64,000 nt of DNA, taken from NCBI GenBank assembly GCA_002394685.1, contig DGUP01000077.1, positions 29,701 to 93,700 of the forward strand, written 5' to 3'. Below, in pieces: positions 26,480-34,321 of the stretch. Source of the stretch: Treponema sp. UBA4307 (GTDB lineage: Bacteria; Spirochaetota; Spirochaetia; Treponematales; Treponemataceae). Position 1 is the first letter of the stretch; every line of letters begins with the position of its first letter. The notes beneath the pieces are model-generated. The model did not search any database. It was given only the letters and a program-made list of their open reading frames with translations, and was not told the DNA's origin. A program made the position numbers and the translations under genes.

Positions 26480-27541
26480 ATGAAGAAGACTTTAATTTTA
26501 ACTTCCATGGCTATGTTGTTGGCAGGTACTCTTGCATTTGCAAAAGAATCTGTAGTTATCGACTTTACCCAGCTGGATTGCGATATCATGGTTGATGATG
26601 ATACTGGAAATCCAAAACAAAATAGCCGCACAGTAATGGATTATTCTGTAGCAGCAGGTATGTCATTTACCTCTGATCAGAAGGCAATTATGAAAACATC
26701 TCTCGCTCTTCCAGAATGGGAAGTTGTTCTCAATTCTTCTGCACAGAATGTAACTTCGGTTGGTCTTTCAAGGGTAGTAGAAGCACCTGTTAAGTCTACA
26801 GCAGATGTTCCATTTGCTGGATCTAACGTAATGGGTGTTCGTGTAATCTTCCCTACATGGAATTCAAATGCAAACTGTCGCATTGAACCACCATTTGAAA
26901 TTCCTGCATTTGAACCATTGGCAGATGCTGATGCTGAAGGAAACCGCTCACAGCCAACAGATGAACAGAAGGGTAAGTACCTCTTTGAAGATGGCTATGG
27001 CCTTGTAAGAAATGTTGGAACAATTAAGTCAATTGCATGTACAACAATGGGTATGAACTTCCCACACCAGCTTTATGTTCTCCTTAAGGACAACGATGGT
27101 GTAGAACACCGCTACCTTATGGGTAACCTCCTCTTTGACGGATGGAAGACACTGGTTTGGAATAACCCTGAATACATTTCAGAAGTTCGTACACGTGAAG
27201 TTCGCGTATATCCAATCTATCCAAGAGGAACTCCTTATGTTAAGTTCGCTGGATTCCAGATTGCACGCGATGCAAGAGACATTGGTGATAACTTTGTAGG
27301 TTACTTCAAGGACGTAAAGATTATTTACGATCTGGCAGTTCTTACATCTGACCGTGATATCGATGATGAAGACCTTTGGGGAATCATCGGTAAAAAGGAA
27401 AAGGAACGCCAGGCAGCTGAAATGTCTAAGTTTGGTAACAAACAGGTAAACCGCTATATTGAAAAGGAAAAGATGGCTAAGGAAGAATCTTTCACATCTT
27501 CTCTTGAATCAAATAACGGCGGCACAGCACCAGAGAAATAA
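26480..27541 (+). CDS. flaA: Flagellar filament outer-layer (sheath) protein FlaA
   Basis: 353 residues from ATG 26480 (AAAAGGAG upstream). Signal peptide MKKTLILTSMAMLLAGTLAFA is followed by ESVVIDFTQLDCD, the mature FlaA N-terminus pattern of spirochaetes. Later segments MGVRVIFPTWNSNA, VRNVGTIKSIACTTMGMNFPHQLYVLLKD and FVGYFKDVKIIYDLAV are typical of FlaA. It is exported by Sec to the periplasm, where it sheaths the FlaB core of the periplasmic flagella. The C-terminal ~50 residues are charged. A terminator follows, making a monocistronic high-expression unit. Confidence 0.94.
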   Translation: MKKTLILTSMAMLLAGTLAFAKESVVIDFTQLDCDIMVDDDTGNPKQNSRTVMDYSVAAGMSFTSDQKAIMKTSLALPEWEVVLNSSAQNVTSVGLSRVVEAPVKSTADVPFAGSNVMGVRVIFPTWNSNANCRIEPPFEIPAFEPLADADAEGNRSQPTDEQKGKYLFEDGYGLVRNVGTIKSIACTTMGMNFPHQLYVLLKDNDGVEHRYLMGNLLFDGWKTLVWNNPEYISEVRTREVRVYPIYPRGTPYVKFAGFQIARDARDIGDNFVGYFKDVKIIYDLAVLTSDRDIDDEDLWGIIGKKEKERQAAEMSKFGNKQVNRYIEKEKMAKEESFTSSLESNNGGTAPEK

Positions 27542-27563
27542 TCTAAAGTCTTAATCAATTAGA

Positions 27564-27624
27564 TAAAAAGCCACTCTGCTGAATATGAGTTATAAATCTC
27601 TTTCAGTAAGGGTGGTTTTTTATT
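27564..27624 (+). terminator. flaA terminator
   Basis: AAAAAGCCAC...GCTGAA pairs with TTCAG...GTGGTTTTTT across a ~17-base loop, followed by further Ts. Stem with a small internal mismatch. Confidence 0.75.
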
Positions 27625-27702
27625 TTGTATACAAGATTTTTTACGAACATATTGTAGTAAAATTAAGTTGAATGCACCTCTTATTCGTGTTATTCTTTAA
27701 GT

Positions 27703-28959
27703 ATGAATAACAACTTATCACTGCCTAAGAAGTTTATTCTTAAACAGACCTATGAAAATTATAGGGGAGAGTTTGAAGAAATCCTTCACAAAGTTGAAAA
27801 AAAACTTCACGATGTTATTAATCTTGTATCTCTTCCAACTTATAAATCCAGAATTAAATCATTTAACAGTTACTATAAAAAAGTTTTGAGACAAAAGAGC
27901 CAGCAGGCAGAAAACTGCGAAGGTCTCGTAACTTTAACAGATATGATTGGAATCCGCGTTATATGTGCATTCCTTGAAGATTTAGGAGCTGTTGAAAAGC
28001 AGATAGTATCAGCCTTTGATATAATAGAAATTGAAAGAAAAGGTGCCGAACAGTCCTTCAGGGAATTTGGATATGAATCGGTTCATATTCTTATAAAAAT
28101 ACCAGATGATTGTATGCCTGAAAATCCCCTTCTTCCTATACCGGACGATATGGTTTGCGAAATTCAGGTAAGAACTATTTTGCAGGATGCCTGGGCTGAA
28201 GTAGAACATGAACTTATCTATAAATCAGAGTTTAATCCTTTTGATAAACCTCTCAGAAGAAAACTTGCTTCGATTAATGCCAGTTTGACTCTTGCAGATA
28301 TGGTATTCCAGGAAATCCGTGACTATCAGAATAAATTACAGCTGGAACTTGGTACAAGAAGAAATACTTTCTATGAAAAAGCTGATTTAATTACTGATGA
28401 AGAACTTGGAATTGATTCCAAAATTTCTTCAACCACATCATCTTTAGAGAATGATATGTCCCAGCTAAATCATGCAAGTATTGATGATCTTGTTTTGCGG
28501 GCACTCCATGAACATAACAGTGGAAATTATAATTTTGCGATAGAAATTTATTCAAGAATCCTAACATCAAATCCTGAACCAAATAATGTTGTCAAAGGAG
28601 TTATTTTTAAGCATAGGGGCATGGCATATTTTGCACAAAGCAAATACGACCAGGCTCTTGAAGATTTTATTAAAAGCGAAGAACTGGATCCAAAAGGCTT
28701 TAGAAATATCTATTATGAAGGAATTGTTTATAGTGTAAAAAACGATTACCGGAAGGCAATTGAATGTTTTAACCGTTCACTGAATATTGATAAATTTCAA
28801 AGCCATGTATATTACCGAAGGGCTCTTGCATATTACGAATTAGGGGAGTTTAGTCTAGCTATGCAGGATATTAATGGTGCAATTAATCTCGGCTTAAATG
28901 ATAAAGATGCAATGCTTTTAAAAGAAAAACTGTTAAAAAAATTTGATATGAATATGTAA
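27703..28959 (+). CDS. RelA/SpoT-type (p)ppGpp synthetase domain fused to TPR repeats
   Basis: 418 residues. Residues ~1-230 carry the synthetase signatures: RIKSFNSYYKK (ATP-binding R/K), TDMIGIRV, GYESVHI (the G-loop Tyr) and CEIQVRTILQDAWAEVEHEL. The HD hydrolase domain of long Rel proteins is absent, so this is a small-alarmone-synthetase-like enzyme predicted only to make (p)ppGpp from GTP/GDP and ATP. The C-terminal ~150 residues form about four TPRs (IFKHRGMAYFAQSKYDQALEDF) that could sense a partner. It is monocistronic with a terminator 7 bases after its stop. The ATG at 27703 has only a weak ribosome site. Confidence 0.85.
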   Translation: MNNNLSLPKKFILKQTYENYRGEFEEILHKVEKKLHDVINLVSLPTYKSRIKSFNSYYKKVLRQKSQQAENCEGLVTLTDMIGIRVICAFLEDLGAVEKQIVSAFDIIEIERKGAEQSFREFGYESVHILIKIPDDCMPENPLLPIPDDMVCEIQVRTILQDAWAEVEHELIYKSEFNPFDKPLRRKLASINASLTLADMVFQEIRDYQNKLQLELGTRRNTFYEKADLITDEELGIDSKISSTTSSLENDMSQLNHASIDDLVLRALHEHNSGNYNFAIEIYSRILTSNPEPNNVVKGVIFKHRGMAYFAQSKYDQALEDFIKSEELDPKGFRNIYYEGIVYSVKNDYRKAIECFNRSLNIDKFQSHVYYRRALAYYELGEFSLAMQDINGAINLGLNDKDAMLLKEKLLKKFDMNM

Positions 28960-28965
28960 TCAAGT

Positions 28966-29001
28966 AAAAAGGCTGTTGGGGGAATAAACGGCCTTTTTTT
29001 G
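28966..29001 (+). terminator. Intrinsic terminator after the RelA/SpoT-TPR gene
   Basis: AAAAAGGC pairs with GCCTTTTT and a T7 run follows. Confidence 0.75.
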
Positions 29002-29151
29002 TTTTAACTTTAGATTGAAGCAGATATCTGTGTGGCATTAATAGTCTTTCCTGCAAGAAAATAGCCGTAAAAGAGGGAAAAGAAGACTTTTCCTGGACAA
29101 AATAATTCTAAAAAAAAAATAAAAAAAAATTGTAAATTTTTACTTTTACTG

Positions 29152-29180
29152 TTGACACAAATTATTCAAAGTGATATATT
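29152..29180 (+). promoter_or_regulatory. tRNA-Glu promoter
   Basis: TTGACA (29152-29157), 17-nt spacer, TATATT (29175-29180); start of transcription ~35 bases before the tRNA. Confidence 0.88.
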
Positions 29181-29220
29181 CTAATCATCGCAACGAGATA
29201 CAGAGCGATAAACAAAAAAT

Positions 29221-29292
29221 GTCTCCCTCGTCTAGTGGTTAGGACATCGGGTTTTCATCCCGACAACATGGGTTCAATTCCCGTGGGAGATG
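29221..29292 (+). tRNA. tRNA-Glu (anticodon TTC)
   Basis: 72 bases. Acceptor GTCTCCC pairs with GGGAGAT (G-U at the end), with G73 discriminator. The anticodon stem CGGG/CCCG holds loop TTTTCAT with TTC, which reads GAA/GAG. T-arm ATGGGTTCAATTCCCGT. CCA is not encoded. A strong promoter precedes it and a terminator follows at once, so it is a stand-alone tRNA unit. Confidence 0.97.
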
Positions 29293-29296
29293 CTAG

Positions 29297-29328
29297 AAGC
29301 CTTCATCGATAAGATGGGGGCTTTTTTA
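29297..29328 (+). terminator. tRNA-Glu terminator
   Basis: AAGCCTTCATC pairs with GATGGGGGCTT around a GATAA-type loop, followed by T6. Confidence 0.85.
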
Positions 29329-29520
29329 TTTATCCCAGTCATGTAAAAACCAAAAAAAATAATTTTTAACGAATGCCTCACTGACTTATTTTATATTCTT
29401 TAATCTATTTCTCAAAATTTTGACATATTTTAGCCTAAATAAGAAACTCTATCGTGAAATGATAATGTTGATATTTATAGTAGTGTATAGATAGAACTTT
29501 TTATCATCTGGGAGAAAAAA

Positions 29521-30024
29521 ATGAAAACAGTTTGCTTAAAATCTATTGAAATACAAAATTTCAAGACTTTCAACGGAACCTTTCACATTGATTTGGATCA
29601 GGGATTAAATGTTGTTCTGGCAAGTTCAAAATATCCGCTCCCAAATGGCATCTGGGATTTTTTTGATGCTTTCCGCTGGGGACTTGGAATCATGCAGCAT
29701 CATGGAAATAGAGTTTTGTTTGGTTCAAATACTTCGGCACAAGTAAAACTATCAATCCTTGATGAAGAGGAAAAAGAAATTGTCATAATCCGCAAGTTTT
29801 CCAAAGACAGCGATTTTGAATTAGTTTCAGGTGTAAGTGAGAAAGAATTTGCCAGTTTACAGAAATATTTTACAACAGAACAAGAAAAAAAGATTAACTT
29901 TGGCAGTACACAAATTCTTTTAATAAAAAATGATAAGGAAATTGCCATGAAGGCAGAAAATATGATTGGAATTACAACTGACAAAGATGGGGTTTCAAAG
30001 ATTCTGGAACTGTCCAAAGGTTAA
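29521..30024 (+). CDS. Coil-less SMC-like mini-protein with degenerate Walker A
   Basis: 167 residues. Residues 1-~115 read like the SMC N-terminal head: CLKSIEIQNFKTFNGTFHIDL, GLNVVLAS..., then GIWDFFDAFRWGLG, where SMCs have GxSNIxDAIRWVLG. The P-loop (GPNGSGKS in SMC) is replaced by ASSKYPLPNG, lacking the GK pair. Residues ~128-165 (STQILLIKNDKEIAMKAENM, IGITTDKDGVSKILEL) match the end of SMC C-terminal heads (TQFIVITHNKxTMExAD, YGVTMxExGVSKxV). Coiled coil, hinge, ABC signature and Walker B are all missing. GGGAG precedes the ATG, and the frame is intact. About 190 bases upstream hold no other feature. Function unknown; it is probably not an ATPase. Confidence 0.65.
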   Translation: MKTVCLKSIEIQNFKTFNGTFHIDLDQGLNVVLASSKYPLPNGIWDFFDAFRWGLGIMQHHGNRVLFGSNTSAQVKLSILDEEEKEIVIIRKFSKDSDFELVSGVSEKEFASLQKYFTTEQEKKINFGSTQILLIKNDKEIAMKAENMIGITTDKDGVSKILELSKG

Positions 30025-30061
30025 AAATACTGGCACCGAATCAGAAGAAATTTGTGGTTGT

Positions 30062-30119
30062 TAAAAAAAGCTTTCATCAGGTAACTTACGCCATGATGCA
30101 GAAGTATATCTGATGAAAG
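30062..30119 (-). terminator. Terminator of the hypothetical exported-protein gene (minus strand)
   Basis: CTTTCATCAG (30071-30080) and CTGATGAAAG (30110-30119) form a 10-bp stem with a ~29-base loop; on the minus strand it is followed by a T7 run. It may also protect the 3' end of the mini-SMC transcript. Confidence 0.6.
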
Positions 30120-30152
30120 GTTAGTACAATAATCAGGTATTTTACAGAACTT

Positions 30153-30821
30153 TTATTCCGAGATAATTACTTCATCCTCACTAGTCGCTGATTTTTCATC
30201 TAAAACGGTATCAGAAGGCTCTACAGGGGCTTCTACAGGCCTTGTTTGATATTTTTCATTATTATCATTGTAGAGCTTAAAAAGGTCTTTCTGGAGTGTT
30301 TTGTAATCAATTACAATATGAAAAACAGAATATGTTTTGTTAACCTTTTTTTCTCTTACGCCTAGTGTATTTTCTGCGGAATCTTTGTAGTAAGACCATT
30401 CTTTATTCATTGAATCTGCTTTTTTAAGATTATATTCTTTGATTAAATCCTTTAAGACATTGTTGTAGGCCTGTCGGTTTATTTTAGAGTTTTCCCTGTC
30501 TTTAATCACATCAAACTGGATTTGAATTTCATACAGCTTGTCACGGAAAAATAATAATGTAATGTAAATTGGATTTCCATCAATTAATGTTTGATTTCCT
30601 TCTGATTTAAAAACATATTGCTTTACTTCAGGAAGATAGGATTCAATTGTATCAGTTGTTTCATTATAAAAGTGCCAGCCCTTCGTTTCCAGCAATTTTG
30701 CTGCTGAATCAAATGATGATGCGAAAGGAATTCCAAAAACTGAATCCATATTTCTGGTATCTGCAAAAAGTGAAAATGATAAGCTAAACATAAGTATGGT
30801 AAGTAGAAAAATTTTCTTCAT
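30153..30821 (-). CDS. Hypothetical exported protein
   Basis: 222 residues from the ATG at 30821 (AGGAG eight bases upstream); an upstream in-frame ATG at 30866 lacks a ribosome site. Signal peptide MKKIFLLTILMFSLSFSLFA, predicted cleavage near FADT. The mature part is polar (GIPFASSFDSAAKLLETKGW; EYNLKKADSMNKEW), with a Pro/Glu/Ser-rich C-terminus. No lipobox cysteine. I do not recognise the family. It is probably periplasmic and monocistronic. Confidence 0.7.
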   Translation of the reverse strand: MKKIFLLTILMFSLSFSLFADTRNMDSVFGIPFASSFDSAAKLLETKGWHFYNETTDTIESYLPEVKQYVFKSEGNQTLIDGNPIYITLLFFRDKLYEIQIQFDVIKDRENSKINRQAYNNVLKDLIKEYNLKKADSMNKEWSYYKDSAENTLGVREKKVNKTYSVFHIVIDYKTLQKDLFKLYNDNNEKYQTRPVEAPVEPSDTVLDEKSATSEDEVIISE

Positions 30822-30959
30822 AAATGAACTCCTGGGTATAGTTGTCAAAATTATGTATAACTTCAAATATTTTAATAAAAAAAGTAAGTAATGAGAATAT
30901 CATCAAATCAGAAAAAATAATAGTTTTACAAAGAAGAGAAAAATCAATACAATTATGGA

Positions 30960-31229
30960 ATGACTGTTAAAGAATTAAAAGAACAATATAAAGGCAAATG
31001 TGCTGGTACAGAATTATATCGTTACAGAGACGATATTCATGAAATTCATGCAGACAGTATTTTTGCTGTAAATGATGATTGTGACGATCAGGAAGTCTGC
31101 GATTTTAAACTGATGGGGGAAAGTGAGTATAATAAAACAATATATGCTCATTCAACTTATACTGCAGATTTTGATGATTATTTTGGTGATAAAAATGCAA
31201 AAGTTTTAATAATTGTATTGCCAGAATAA
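30960..31229 (+). CDS. Small acidic hypothetical protein
   Basis: 89 residues, Asp/Glu/Tyr-rich (ELYRYRDDIHEIHADSIFAV, DFDDYFGDKNAKVLIIVLPE). No signal peptide, membrane helix or known motif. The ATG at 30960 lacks a good ribosome site, but a bidirectional terminator directly after the stop and a protein-like composition support a gene. Confidence 0.55.
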   Translation: MTVKELKEQYKGKCAGTELYRYRDDIHEIHADSIFAVNDDCDDQEVCDFKLMGESEYNKTIYAHSTYTADFDDYFGDKNAKVLIIVLPE

Positions 31230-31239
31230 AAAGCAAAAA

Positions 31240-31280
31240 AAAAGGCATTCCAGTACATTTTGTAAGGAATGCCTTTTGAT
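31240..31280. terminator. Bidirectional terminator
   Basis: AAAAGGCATTCC (31240-31251) pairs perfectly with GGAATGCCTTTT (31266-31277), with A/T runs on both sides. It separates the small acidic gene from the convergent transporter gene. Confidence 0.88.
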
Positions 31281-31297
31281 TTATTTAGATTATTCTA

Positions 31298-32515
31298 TTA
31301 TCTGAAAATAAGGATTAATACCTGAGAAACAATTACTACGGCTACCAGGGCGATTGGATAAGTTGAAGCATAGGCTCCTGCAACTTTTTCAGTTCCTGCT
31401 GTAGAAATCAATGTTCCCAGGGCTGGAGTTGATGTCATTCCTCCACAGATAGAACCCAGATTGTTAAGCAAATTCAACTTGAGAACAAACTTAGCAAAGA
31501 TGAATCCAATAATAAGTGGAAGCATTGTCATTACGATTCCGTAGATAAAGTATACCCACTGGAAGTACTTTACAAAGCTTGCACCACCTGCTACACCTGC
31601 ACCAATGAGGAAGAGCATAAGACCAAGTTCGCGGAATACTTTAAGTGTTGAAGCTGGTGGTGTAATTGAGATTTTTCCAATCTTTGCAAAATGTCCGAAT
31701 ACCAGGGAAAGAATAAGACATCCACCTGTTGTTGTGAGTGAGAAATTTCCTACTTTGATACAACCAATGAAAATTCCAAGTACTGCTACAATAGAGAAGG
31801 CACAGAATCCAAATGGATCCAGTTCAAGTTCTCTGCCTGTTAACTTTGAAGGTTTTTCAGGATTTGATTCTGTAAGCTTCTGTCTTTCAACATCCATATT
31901 TGCTTTGGCCATTTTTGGTACCAGCTGAACGAAAAGCACGACACCAATTACGCCAAAAAGATATGCAATACCATGACCTACTGCTACTACAGCTTCAAGT
32001 TCTTCTCCATTAACTGTAGCTTTTGCTGCAGAGAAGGCTGGTGTAGAAGTAAGGGAGCCGGAAAGGAGACCTACAAGCATTGCTGCTGCTTCTTCGGTGT
32101 TACGACCAAAGACTTTAACATCAAGAATAATACATGCAGCGCAGGAAAGACCACCGATAACGATAATCAAAAGTCCCAGGAGAATGTATGACTTAAAGTT
32201 TTTCTTTAAATCTCCAAAGAAACTTGGACCTGCAATAAAACCTACGGCTGTAACAAAAAGAATCAGTCCTAGGTTTTCTACAATCTTAAGGGCATTTGTA
32301 ATGTAAGAAACTCCATCAACCTTTAACTGGTTCTGAAGCGGGGTGTAAAGAAAAGCTCCAAAAAGCAGAGCTACGATAAAAACACCTGCTGTTCCTAAAG
32401 AAACACCTTTAATAGTGATTCTTCCCAACAAATAGCCCAATGCGGCAATGGCAAATACACAGAACGTTAAAAATGTAACTGCCTTGATTGAAAGAATGCC
32501 TCCGAAGAGTACCAT
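31298..32515 (-). CDS. AspT/YidE-family carboxylate transporter (candidate succinate or C4-dicarboxylate exporter)
   Basis: 405 residues, about ten hydrophobic helices in two related halves. Each half has the family duplication motif: GLLSGSLTSTPAFSAA (~155-170) and GSICGGMTSTPALGTL (~360-375). A short charged loop (~205-235) separates them. Known members include the Asp:Ala antiporter AspT and the Corynebacterium succinate exporter SucE. It lies right after the fumarate reductase genes but has its own promoter, with a strong terminator between. Succinate export is inferred from context and family; amino acid exchange is the main alternative. GAGG ribosome site. Confidence 0.8.
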   Translation of the reverse strand: MVLFGGILSIKAVTFLTFCVFAIAALGYLLGRITIKGVSLGTAGVFIVALLFGAFLYTPLQNQLKVDGVSYITNALKIVENLGLILFVTAVGFIAGPSFFGDLKKNFKSYILLGLLIIVIGGLSCAACIILDVKVFGRNTEEAAAMLVGLLSGSLTSTPAFSAAKATVNGEELEAVVAVGHGIAYLFGVIGVVLFVQLVPKMAKANMDVERQKLTESNPEKPSKLTGRELELDPFGFCAFSIVAVLGIFIGCIKVGNFSLTTTGGCLILSLVFGHFAKIGKISITPPASTLKVFRELGLMLFLIGAGVAGGASFVKYFQWVYFIYGIVMTMLPLIIGFIFAKFVLKLNLLNNLGSICGGMTSTPALGTLISTAGTEKVAGAYASTYPIALVAVVIVSQVLILIFR

Positions 32516-32549
32516 AATAAAAACCTCTTATAATTTTTTATTCCAAAAC

Positions 32550-32578
32550 ATTATATTAATCTAAATAGAAATTAGCAA
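32550..32578 (-). promoter_or_regulatory. Promoter of the AspT-family transporter
   Basis: Minus strand TTGCTA (32573-32578), 17-nt spacer, TATAAT (32550-32555). Confidence 0.7.
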
Positions 32579-32595
32579 TATAAGGTAAATATGAC

Positions 32596-32644
32596 AAAAA
32601 AATGAGCGTCTTAAAATGATGTTTTCCATCAAGTAAGACGCCCA
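32596..32644 (-). terminator. Terminator ending the fumarate reductase operon
   Basis: On the minus strand GGGCGTCTTACTTGATG pairs with CATCATTTTAAGACGCTC (small internal bulge), followed by T7. It lies directly after the flavoprotein stop. Confidence 0.85.
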
Positions 32645-32663
32645 TCTTATCATCTAAACGATG

Positions 32664-34310
32664 TTAATTGTATGCTCCAGGAATTACTTTTCCTTCGAAC
32701 TCTGGATTTCCATGGTGATAAACCGGAAGAATCTTTGGTGACTGTACATCACTCTTGATTCCTGCAGCATCTCTTTCCTTTTCGAAATCCTTAACGTGCT
32801 GGAGGGAAAGCTTTGAATTATCAGTTTCATTAATTCCACTGAACATCTTGCCTGCTTCAATTCCTGCTTCACGTCCGAATACAACAACATCAAGAAGGGA
32901 GTTACCCATCAGACGGTTTGTTCCGTGAACACCACCAGATGCTTCACCTGCAACAAGGAGGTTTTCAACATTAGAATGACAAGTCTTGTTAATTTCAATA
33001 CCACCATTCTGATAGTGAAGTGTTGGGTAAACAAGAATTGGTTCCTTGCGGATATCAATACCATACTTAATGAACATGTTGTACATTGCTGGAATTGACT
33101 TCAAGATTGTTCCTTCTCCGTGAATCATATCGATCATTGGAGTGTCAAGCCATACTGCAGTCTGTACACCATTTTCAACGCCGCGACCTTCCTTTACTTC
33201 ACGAATAATTCCAGATGCATTTACGTCACGTGTTTCAAGAGGATGAATGTAAACTTCACCATCCTTATTAATCAGTTTTGCACCAAGAGAACGTACCTTT
33301 TCAGTAACCAGTTTACCAAGAATCTGTGATGGATAAGCAGCACCTGTAGGATGGTACTGGAGTGAATCCTGATAAAGCAGCTTTGCACCAGCGCGATATC
33401 CAAGAACAAGACCATCTGCTGTAGCACCATAGTGGTTTGAAGTAGGGAAGCCCTGATAATGCATACGACCTGCACCACCAGTTGCAATAATTACAACCTT
33501 AGCCTTTGCAATACGAAGCTCACCTGTTTCAATATTCATGAGAACTGCACCACAAGCCTGGCCCTTGTCATTCTTGATGATTTCTACTGCAGCTGTAAAA
33601 TCAACAACTGTAATCTGGTCAGGACGATTAAATACTTCATCACGAAGAGTACGCATGATTTCTGCACCAGAGTAGTCCTTACAAGCGTGCATTCTCTTGC
33701 GGCTTGTACCACCACCATGTGTAGTAACCATTGTACCGTCTTCTTCCTTATCAAATTCAACACCAAGGTCATTAAGCCATTTGATTACAGAAGGAGCCTT
33801 GTTTACCAGTGTATAAACCAGTTCTGGTTTTCCGTCAAAGTGTCCGCCACCAAAAGCGTCAAGGTAGTGCTGTGCAGGAGAATCATTTGGCTTATCAGCG
33901 GCCTGAATACCACCTTCTGCCATCATTGTATTTGCATCTCCAACACGAAGTTTTGTTACGAGTAGAACTTTTGCACCTGCTTCTGATGCCATAATTGCAG
34001 CAGATGTACCTGCACCGCCGCCACCGATTACCAGAACATCTGTTGTATAATCAATGTGGTTAAGATCAATGTGATCAACATCATAACGAGGTTTTCCCTG
34101 AAGCACAGCTGCAAGTTCAATAGGAGCCTTCTGACCCTTGTTAGGACCAATCTTAAGTTCTTCAAACTGACTCTTAATGCGGTCAGGGTGATACTTCAAA
34201 AGAAGTGCATCTTTTTCATCTGCAGTAAGACGTGCATGTTCGAATTTCAGGTTTTCTTCACGCTTAGCAGCAACAATTTTTGCTTTTTCATCTAATTCGT
34301 TACCGTACAT
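32664..34310 (-). CDS. Soluble fumarate reductase flavoprotein subunit (TfrA/FrdA-like)
   Basis: 548 residues. A ~90-residue N-terminal extension precedes the FAD Rossmann motif VLVIGGGGAGTSAA (~93-105). Catalytic-type motifs follow: THGGGTSRKRMHA, YHPTG, HYQNGGI and EASGGVHGTNRLMGNSLLD, which cover the dicarboxylate-binding and proton-transfer residues of fumarate reductases. At the usual covalent-FAD site (SHTVAAQGG in membrane FrdA/SdhA) the sequence is ANTMMAEGG, with Asn127 for His, so FAD is likely non-covalent. There is no signal peptide or Tat motif, so it is cytoplasmic. No cytochrome b (FrdC/D) gene is present. It pairs with the Fe-S subunit 11 bases upstream. Direction fumarate to succinate is inferred from context. 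Confidence 0.9.
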   Translation of the reverse strand: MYGNELDEKAKIVAAKREENLKFEHARLTADEKDALLLKYHPDRIKSQFEELKIGPNKGQKAPIELAAVLQGKPRYDVDHIDLNHIDYTTDVLVIGGGGAGTSAAIMASEAGAKVLLVTKLRVGDANTMMAEGGIQAADKPNDSPAQHYLDAFGGGHFDGKPELVYTLVNKAPSVIKWLNDLGVEFDKEEDGTMVTTHGGGTSRKRMHACKDYSGAEIMRTLRDEVFNRPDQITVVDFTAAVEIIKNDKGQACGAVLMNIETGELRIAKAKVVIIATGGAGRMHYQGFPTSNHYGATADGLVLGYRAGAKLLYQDSLQYHPTGAAYPSQILGKLVTEKVRSLGAKLINKDGEVYIHPLETRDVNASGIIREVKEGRGVENGVQTAVWLDTPMIDMIHGEGTILKSIPAMYNMFIKYGIDIRKEPILVYPTLHYQNGGIEINKTCHSNVENLLVAGEASGGVHGTNRLMGNSLLDVVVFGREAGIEAGKMFSGINETDNSKLSLQHVKDFEKERDAAGIKSDVQSPKILPVYHHGNPEFEGKVIPGAYN

Positions 34311-34321
34311 ATTAATTCTCC

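Noticed and set aside
29521..30024. RecF/AAA-type ATPase call for the mini-SMC gene
   Set aside because: No usable Walker A or Walker B; calling it an ATPase is not supported.
30021..30115. Continuation of the mini-SMC gene by a -1 frameshift into a 30-codon frame (LKILAPNQKKFVVV...)
   Set aside because: The in-frame product already ends with the natural SMC C-terminal GVSKxLxL pattern, and no slippery heptamer with a downstream structure is evident.
33459..33965. 168-codon plus-strand frame within the fumarate reductase gene
   Set aside because: Antisense shadow of a strongly conserved flavoprotein; Cys/Thr/Asn-rich product without motifs. The same reasoning applies to plus-strand frames at 5953-7188 and 62782-63270.
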